Positions 57,664-64,000 of a stretch of 64,000 nucleotides of DNA are shown piece after piece; the first letter of the stretch is position 1; each line of letters opens with the position of its first letter. The position numbers were made by a program, and so were the translations under genes. This DNA is from Flavobacterium covae (GTDB lineage Bacteria; Bacteroidota; Bacteroidia; Flavobacteriales; Flavobacteriaceae). The DNA is taken from contig CP067379.1 in the NCBI GenBank assembly GCA_019565575.1, forward strand, positions 1,922,001-1,986,000. Reading direction: 5' to 3'. The notes beneath the pieces are model-generated. The model searched no databases. It saw only the letters and a program-made list of their open reading frames with translations, and was not told the DNA's origin.

Positions 57664-60348
57664 TTATTTTTTATGGACTGTAATGCTCTGATTTCCTATT
57701 TTTAATAGATATGATCCACTGGATAATTTAGACATATCTACTGTGTTACTATTAATTATTACAAGATGGGTTATATCTTGTCCTTGTAAATTATACAACT
57801 TAGTATTTGTTATATTCATTTGAACATTATCAACTCGTATCATAGCATTTGTTGGATTAGGATAAGCCAAAAGGTTCTTTGATGGATTTATTATAGGAGA
57901 ACTCGTAATTGGTCCTATTAAGGTAATATGTTTTTTAAAAGTTGTTTCAATAGGTAATCCTTGATAGGTTAAAAACCTGAATGTAGTACTCGTTGAATTT
58001 GAAGAAACTAATTGAATATCTTTATGAGATTGTGGTAATTCCCACTCTCCATCAAATGTAATTTCTATGGGCTGAATTTTAAATGAGTCAAAACTTCTTT
58101 TGTCTGGAAGACCTAGATCAGGATTAGACAAGCTCAATGTCATTTCTGAATTAGAGTTTAACGGTCCATACATTATTAAACAAGGTTTATCATTTGAAAT
58201 TAGGTTGGTATTTCCAGGAAGTACTGTATTTGCTTCAAAAAGTGCAAAAGCATGTATTCCTGATGCTGTATGTTTGATAATATGTGATTTACTATCTTTA
58301 TTTAGTACCGTATACGGTCGTGTGCTGGTACTTTGGAATGAATTGGCTAAATTTTGCATATCTGAAGCATTCGTATTAGGAAGTACTACGTATTCGTATT
58401 GAGCATTATTAGGGGCTTTACCATGATCTATAAATCCTATAGCTGCTTCTGTATTGGGATTTAGAATTGCTGGATTGTTTTGATTATGTGATGGTGTTTG
58501 TTGATTCTTACGCTGAATCTTTACATCATTATTCCCAGTAACTAAGTAAAAGCCTGTATTAAAGTTATCTAAAATCCAGTTTGGATTTGTTCCTAAATAA
58601 GTAGATGTTATACCTGTTGAGGTATATGTATTGTTATTTATTATCACATTGTTAGGAGTTGTTGCATTTTGATATAAAGTGGTAACTGTTGCAGTATTAA
58701 CATCGCTATTGCTTATATCAGAACCTAAACAAATGATCATATCATTAAAGAAAAACGAAGATTTCTTAAAGGTAAAAGAGGTATCATGTGTATTTGATCC
58801 TGTTGGTGTTCCTCCCCATCCTATATTTTCTGCTTCTTGAAAATCCATAGCAAACATACCTAGTGTTCCAAAAACATCTTTTAAATATTCCCCTTTTTTA
58901 AGATTATGTTGCAAAGAACCTGCTAATTTTTTATTTGAATATTCATCTACTCTTTGCCAAGGTACAATTAAATCTTGCCATGATAAAACTTTAGTAGTAG
59001 CACCTGGATTATAATTCCAATCCCACTTTGTATTATCAAAACCGTTGGCAGCAGCAGTTCCTGGATATAGGATATTCATAGCTCCATAACTTTGGTATCT
59101 ACCATATCTATTACTATTACTAAAGGTTTCTGCTCCCCAAAGTTGATTGCTAAATCCTTTATTTAGTATCACTGTATTCTTGGTTCTAAATATACCTGCG
59201 CTTGCGTGATTGTTTTGATAAAAGCCATCGTGAAAAGGAGCAATTGTACTATGATTAAAAGAGGGCTCTACGCCATATCTTTTGTTATAGATGCTTGCTA
59301 AAAGAGGGTCTGCTGTCTGTAAACCTAAAATGTGTCCTCCTACAAGAGCTAAATTTTTTATAGAATTTTGATCTACAGATATTGTTTCCCAGTTACCACT
59401 TCTACCTGTCATAGATAAGGGGATCCATCCAGCATCATTAGAAATTAATATTTTGTGCATAACAGCATCTCTAAAAATTTTATATGCTGGGGCTTTTATT
59501 TGAAAACGGGTGGTCCCAAATACATCTAGGCAATAAATAAGGGTATTATAAGCGTACATGTACGTTCTGTAATTGTTCCAATGATGATATCCACTGCCAT
59601 CTGGTTTTATTCCATCTCGGGTACCATCTGTGTATACAGAGGCAAATCGGGTAACAAATCGGCTTAAGGTTAACATATAACGATACTGTTCATCATCTGT
59701 TGAGAAACATTTTACTAAAGGCACAAGTGCATCTAATTTATTATAAACATCATCTGTATTAATAACTCCTTCTGTGGCTTGGGAATTATAATCATAGGTT
59801 GGCTTCCAAAAAACATTCCAATTGGCAAATTCTTTTTCTATAATATACAAAATTCTTTGCTTGTTTTGAGGAGTTAAATACTCTGCACAGAAAAAGCCTT
59901 TTCTTGAAAAGTTTTTAAATACATAACCGTGTGTATCAACTGATAGGGTATTATTGCAAAGGTTTTCTGAAACCCACCAGATTAAATCATTTACTCTTTG
60001 AATTACGGCAGTATCATTAGGATTGAATTTTAGGTGATCAACAAACGTATTTAAAAAAGTAAGTTTATTGTAATCTGTTATAGGATTACCAGTAATGGTA
60101 TTGCCGTTTACCACTATATTTAAACTGTTATAAAGCCTAATAGCAGTATTTAAACTTGAGGTAGATGGTTGGGTGGTAGCTAATCTTGTGTTTTTAGCTT
60201 TATCATAAATATTTTGAATTTCCGATTTAATGGCCGGATCACTGGATTGTAATGCTAAATCAGGAACAAAAGTAGGTGTACACTGAGCGTCTATTCCTAA
60301 GACACTCGTCAAGAATAGTGCTGTAATTAAAAAAAAACTTTGTTTCAT
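57664..60348 (-). CDS. Polysaccharide lyase family 8 (chondroitin AC/hyaluronate lyase), T9SS-secreted
   Basis: From ATG 60348 (KQSFFLITALFLTSVLG, signal peptide) the protein has 894 residues: an alpha/alpha toroid (about 30-360), a beta-sandwich middle with NNHASAGIFRTKN and NRYGRYQSYGAMNIL (conserved in PL8), and a C-terminal lyase domain. It ends in a type A sorting domain (YPNPTNAMIRVDN, LSSGSYLLKIG). GSGYHHWNNYRTYMYAY at about 250 is a candidate catalytic His/Tyr pair. It should depolymerise chondroitin or hyaluronan outside the cell; a virulence role is known for such lyases in fish pathogens. Substrate choice is inference. Confidence 0.85.
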   Translation of the reverse strand: MKQSFFLITALFLTSVLGIDAQCTPTFVPDLALQSSDPAIKSEIQNIYDKAKNTRLATTQPSTSSLNTAIRLYNSLNIVVNGNTITGNPITDYNKLTFLNTFVDHLKFNPNDTAVIQRVNDLIWWVSENLCNNTLSVDTHGYVFKNFSRKGFFCAEYLTPQNKQRILYIIEKEFANWNVFWKPTYDYNSQATEGVINTDDVYNKLDALVPLVKCFSTDDEQYRYMLTLSRFVTRFASVYTDGTRDGIKPDGSGYHHWNNYRTYMYAYNTLIYCLDVFGTTRFQIKAPAYKIFRDAVMHKILISNDAGWIPLSMTGRSGNWETISVDQNSIKNLALVGGHILGLQTADPLLASIYNKRYGVEPSFNHSTIAPFHDGFYQNNHASAGIFRTKNTVILNKGFSNQLWGAETFSNSNRYGRYQSYGAMNILYPGTAAANGFDNTKWDWNYNPGATTKVLSWQDLIVPWQRVDEYSNKKLAGSLQHNLKKGEYLKDVFGTLGMFAMDFQEAENIGWGGTPTGSNTHDTSFTFKKSSFFFNDMIICLGSDISNSDVNTATVTTLYQNATTPNNVIINNNTYTSTGITSTYLGTNPNWILDNFNTGFYLVTGNNDVKIQRKNQQTPSHNQNNPAILNPNTEAAIGFIDHGKAPNNAQYEYVVLPNTNASDMQNLANSFQSTSTRPYTVLNKDSKSHIIKHTASGIHAFALFEANTVLPGNTNLISNDKPCLIMYGPLNSNSEMTLSLSNPDLGLPDKRSFDSFKIQPIEITFDGEWELPQSHKDIQLVSSNSTSTTFRFLTYQGLPIETTFKKHITLIGPITSSPIINPSKNLLAYPNPTNAMIRVDNVQMNITNTKLYNLQGQDITHLVIINSNTVDMSKLSSGSYLLKIGNQSITVHKK

Positions 60349-60405
60349 TTGTTTTCTTATTTTTATTAATACTATGGCATTGCTTGGCTGTATTTTTATA
60401 AGCAA

Positions 60406-60906
60406 TTGCCGTGACGAAGGTTGCTTTTATCTAATTTTTATATTTTTTATAGTTTGACTTAATAGCAATTCAGGCAACTAGTATACTTGTTGCAAAAAGG
60501 GAAACAATACTAAAAATTAGATTAATTAGAAAAAATTAATATAATTATAACCTATCTTGAAAAGCTAAAATTGTAGAATAATGATGATTTCTAATCATCC
60601 GGCTCATTAGATTATCATCTTTGATAAATTACTACTGGAAGCGATAGGTATAAAGTCTGACAGGTTTACATTTTTTTATCTGTCTTATAACAAATTTAAT
60701 AATTTATTTCAAAACAGAGTCTAATTCATTGAAAAAGTTTATTTTAGGATTTCTTATTTTATAGAAATTTTCTTTCTAAAAAATGCTTTGAGGCGAAACA
60801 TTTTTTAAAATAAATAAAGTTTTTTCGTTCTTAAATTAGTTTTCTAAAATATATAATATATGCTTGCTAAAGCAAAAACGTTATGTTACACTCTTTATGT
60901 GATCCC
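60406..60906. other. Intergenic region upstream of the lyase gene
   Basis: Very AT-rich, no ORF with family features. It should hold the lyase promoter on the minus strand, but no full TTTG-N19-TAnnTTTG match stands out. Confidence 0.5.
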
Positions 60907-61141
60907 AAAAAGAACTGTCCAAGTTCAAAAGCAGAGAGAGAAAGGAACTAGCATTGCCTACAGTCTTTTTACCAATGACAAAATTTAGCTTTTATCTTTC
61001 TCTTTCTTCTGTTGAAATAAATTTATAAAATATTCAAAGAATTTTCCTATGCAAACATAGGATGACAAGATTGTGAACTTTTTGGACAGTCTCAGGGTTA
61101 AAAAATAGTATTATGAGGAAATTTCAAAGTTTAAATGGTAT
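60907..61141. repeat. Decayed MITE-like element and partial 155-bp unit (reverse orientation)
   Basis: Left AAAAAGAACTGTCCAAGTTC and right GAACTTTTTGGACAGTCTC are imperfect inverse ends. To the right it continues as the inverse of the unit start (AAATTTCAAAGTTTAAATGG) and ends 4 nt before the stop codon of the outer-membrane protein gene. Confidence 0.65.
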
Positions 61142-61145
61142 AATT

Positions 61146-63564
61146 TTAAAATAATCCTCCTCCTTGTGATTCATCTTGATTTCTTTGTTTTCTATCTAGG
61201 GTTTTATTTTTGCCACTGCCAAAACGATAATTGAAATTAATATTTATAGTTTGGCTTTCCCACCTAAAGTTTCCGTTAATTTGAGCAGGTTCGTTACTAT
61301 AAAAACGCGCTCTCATTGTATTAAAAATATCATTGTATCGAATGCTTAAAGATCCTTTTCCATTTAATAAATTCAATCGAGTGGCTAAGTCTGTTTTCCA
61401 CATATCTTTATTAGAAAATTGTAAACCGTTTTGACCTGCTCTGTACATGGTAAACCAAATTAAGCGAAAGTCTTTAGTAAGTTTAAAAGTGTGATTTATT
61501 CTACTATTAAATAGAATTGCATTGATGCTTTGTGTATATAAGTTGCCATCTCTCTTTTCTATAATACCTGTTGAATGAGTAAAATAACTATCAGAACCAA
61601 AGTTTACACTCCACCATTTTTTTAAATCTAGGTTACCAGATAATTCAATTCCATATTCTGTATTGCGGTCAAAATTAGTAAAGGTTAATTGTTGTTTTGT
61701 TGGTTCATCAGGGTTTGTAGTAATAATTTGACTAATTTGGTTCTGAATAAAGCGTACAAAGGAACCTGATGTAAAAGATCCTGTTTTTAATTTTCGAGTG
61801 TAATTCAATTCAATAGAATTGGTAAATTGAGGTCTTAATTTAGAGTTTCCTACCTGCTGCATAGTAATTCCGTTCCATTGTCTAATTTCATTAACCTGAT
61901 CCATATTAGGTCTGTCAACTCTTCTAGAATAGTTAAGGTTAAATGAATTGTTTTTGGATGAATTATATGTTAAAAAAGTAGAGGGATATAGGGTAAAAAT
62001 GTAATCTGAAAAAATTTTGTCTGTATTTCCTATTTTTTGAAAACTGCCTTTTGCATCATAACTTTCTAATCTAAGACCTATTTGATAATTCCATTTACCT
62101 AATTCTTTGCTGTAATTTCCATAAGCAGAATAAATATTTCTTTTGAAATTAAAATGAGCATCGAAAACAGAATTAACCTGAATTTTATTATTAGTATCAT
62201 CTAATCGGCTTTCTACCCCGAGTTCTATTTTAGAAGTTTCGTTTATAGGATTTACAAAATCAATATTGGCTATAAAGTTTGTACCGTTTTTTTGAACATT
62301 GTTTGTAAATTTGATATTGTTATTGAGGTCTTTAAAAAGACTATTTTCGGGATCATCATTTGTATTGTAATTTAACTCAATATCCAGTGTTTTATTTTCC
62401 TTATCAAATTTGTGTTTGTAAGCAAGATTATAGGTCTGATTTCTTTCTAAACCATTAGCTTCTTGTGTTTGTAAATCTTTAAGATTACTATCTAAATAAT
62501 GGATACCGTTTTTAAATTCAACGGCTGGGTTGTCAAAATTTTGAATAGAATAAAATGAAAGTGTATTTTTATCATTGATGTAAAAATCAGTTCCTATTTT
62601 AGCAAAATTATTTTTTCGGAAATGAACCACATCAATAGCAAGATCATAATCTTTTGTACTATTGTATTTGTTCCAATTTATAAGACCGTAATTTGTATTT
62701 TTTCCATGATTTAAGGAGTAAGTAGTATAGAAATTAAATTTATTAACTCGGTAGTTTAGGTCTATAGAACCATTAAATTTAGGTTTAATAGCAAAGTTAA
62801 GAGCTGTAGTTATAGTTCCGTTAAAACCTAAATTTGAATTTTTGTTGAGTATAATATTTATAATACCACTCATTCCTTCCAGGATTATATTTTGCAGATG
62901 GATTGGTAATCAGTTCAATTTGTTTTATAGCAGTAGAGGGTATTTGTTGTAAAGCTTGAGCTGCAGAAAGGTTAGAGGGTTTACCATCAATGAAAATTTT
63001 AACATTTTCATTTCCCCTTAAACTCACGGTATTATTTTGTACATCAACACTTACGGTAGGAATGTTATTCATTAATTCAGCAGCGGTGGCACCTGCTGTT
63101 TGTAAATCTTTGCCAATTGTAATTACTTTTCTATCAATTTTTTGTTCAATTGATGATTTTTCTTTTGTAATGCTTATTTCATTTAATTGTTTAGATTCTT
63201 CTTCTAATACAATGTTTTTTAGATTGATGTTTTTATTCTCTGGGGTTAGTATTATAGTATTAATGTATTTTTTATAGCCCATATAAACAATTTCTAAGAC
63301 TAGATTTTTAAGAGGGAGATTGGTAATAGTAAATAATCCATTGTCCTTTGTAATAGCTCCAGCTATTGTTTTTCCTTCGCTTTTTATTGTTACAGAAACA
63401 TAAGGGAGAGGAGAATTGTTTTTTTTGTCGATTATTTTACCCGATAAAGATCCCGTAGTATTAGCATTAATCGTGTTATTACTATTAGTAGAAATTATTG
63501 GAGTTTGTGCTTGCATACAAGCCATAGCAGCTAGTAAGCAAACTAAAATTGCTTTTCTTTTCAT
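61146..63564 (-). pseudogene. Outer-membrane beta-barrel protein (TonB-receptor-like, PF14905 type), frameshifted
   Basis: A signal peptide (KRKAILVCLLAAMACMQAQ) is followed by a carboxypeptidase-regulatory-like domain (LSGKIIDKKNNSPLPYVSVT), a plug (AAELMNNIPTVSVDVQNNTV, FIDGKPSNLSAAQALQQIPS) and a long barrel ending in NINFNYRFGSGKNK. An extra base in CTTCCAG at 62875-62881 splits it; repaired, it reads SAKYNPEGMSGIINIILNK (about 805 residues). It resembles receptors without a SusD partner. The ligand is unknown; the neighbouring lyase does not prove a link. Confidence 0.82.
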
Positions 63565-63709
63565 TTTGATTGATAATTTTGATTGATGATGATTGAAACA
63601 ATTTAAATTAAAAGCGATATTGTGTAATACAAGGTACTTTTAGAATTAAATTTGATTCTGTAGAGTAAGACGTAATATGATTTTTTTTGTTACAGTTTAG
63701 ATAAAAAAA

Positions 63710-63732
63710 AATCCCGAAATTTTTTCGGGATT
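63710..63732 (-). terminator. Terminator after the type B sorting-domain gene
   Basis: AATCCCGAAA / TTTCGGGATT stem, followed on the minus strand by a run of Ts. Confidence 0.85.
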
Positions 63733-63738
63733 AAAATA

Positions 63739-64000
63739 TTATCTTTTTAAACTAAAATGGGATTTGAAAATTTTTGTACTATTTTTTTCATTGTATTCTA
63801 CTGTAAACCAATAGTCATCGGCTGGTAAGGGAATGCCTTTATAGGTTCCATCCCAACCTTTTGAATTAGGAGAAAAGCGTTGAATTAGTTTTTCATAACG
63901 ATCAAAAATTTGAATAGAGGCTGTTGGATTAGACTGGATTAAATCAGGAATATTCCAATAATCATTATAACCATCATTATTAGGGGTAAAATATTTTGGA
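63739..64000 (-). CDS. C-terminal end of a gliding motility-associated/T9SS type B sorting protein
   Basis: Only the last 87 codons are present. They read PNNDGYNDYWNIPDLIQS, then IQIFDRYEKLIQRFSP, GWDGTYKGIPLPADDYWFTV and a basic end HFSLKR. This is the type B C-terminal domain (CTD, TIGR04131) that directs large surface adhesins through the type IX secretion system. The 5' part of the gene lies beyond the window. Confidence 0.9.
   Translation of the reverse strand, partial: PKYFTPNNDGYNDYWNIPDLIQSNPTASIQIFDRYEKLIQRFSPNSKGWDGTYKGIPLPADDYWFTVEYNEKNSTKIFKSHFSLKR

Overview
The window is a low-GC chromosomal segment from a member of the Flavobacteriaceae. The evidence is the Bacteroidota-type promoters (TTTG, about 19 nt, TAnnTTTG), the near absence of Shine-Dalgarno sites, type IX secretion sorting domains, TonB-dependent outer-membrane proteins, DUF4199, DUF5777, DUF4252 and DUF2805 families, and a zinc-free B-type L31. 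The secreted PL8 (chondroitin AC/hyaluronate) lyase and the housekeeping gene set make the Flavobacterium columnare group a reasonable guess, but this is inference only.

Layout. 0-11 kb: end of a phospho-sugar mutase, a DUF4199/glycosyltransferase pair, rpmE2, a GlmU-like enzyme, aspartase, MtaB, a hydrolase/lytic transglycosylase pair and small membrane or thioredoxin-like genes. 11-17 kb: rpmH, carB, a ClC channel and a Crp/Fnr regulator. 17.7-18.6 kb: a gene-free stretch packed with inverted-repeat modules. 18.6-28 kb: NhaA diverging from a Kir-type K+ channel, a YceI/cytochrome c/DUF5777 group, a thioesterase, RmuC and a pseudouridine synthase. 29-40 kb: a cobalamin region with BtuF-BtuC-BtuD uptake, CobU, a Dph6-like ATPase, CobT, CobS and CobC (late salvage steps only), and a cobalamin riboswitch in front of a BtuB-like TonB receptor. 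40-53 kb: an S41 peptidase, an M61 peptidase, an AraC regulator, a sterol desaturase, and the co-directional run FAD oxidoreductase-idi-queD-bcp-manA. 53-57.5 kb: three identical tRNA-Thr genes, an intact IS1182-type element and an Rpn nuclease gene between two direct repeat arrays. 57.6-64 kb: the secreted PL8 lyase, an outer-membrane beta-barrel protein and the end of a gliding/T9SS type B protein.

Two signals stand out. First, about 24 genes are broken by single-base indels. Deletions fall mainly in A/T runs, whereas 9 of 11 insertions fall in the heptamer CTGGAAG (or CTTCCAG), where removing one G restores both the reading frame and CTGAAG. This looks like a systematic sequencing, possibly DNA-modification-related, artefact, though real mutation cannot be excluded. 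Second, the intergenic regions hold a family of about 120-200 bp inverted-repeat elements whose ends resemble the ends of the resident IS1182-type element. Several of them end within a few bases of stop codons, and related 155-bp units form direct arrays on both sides of the Rpn nuclease gene.
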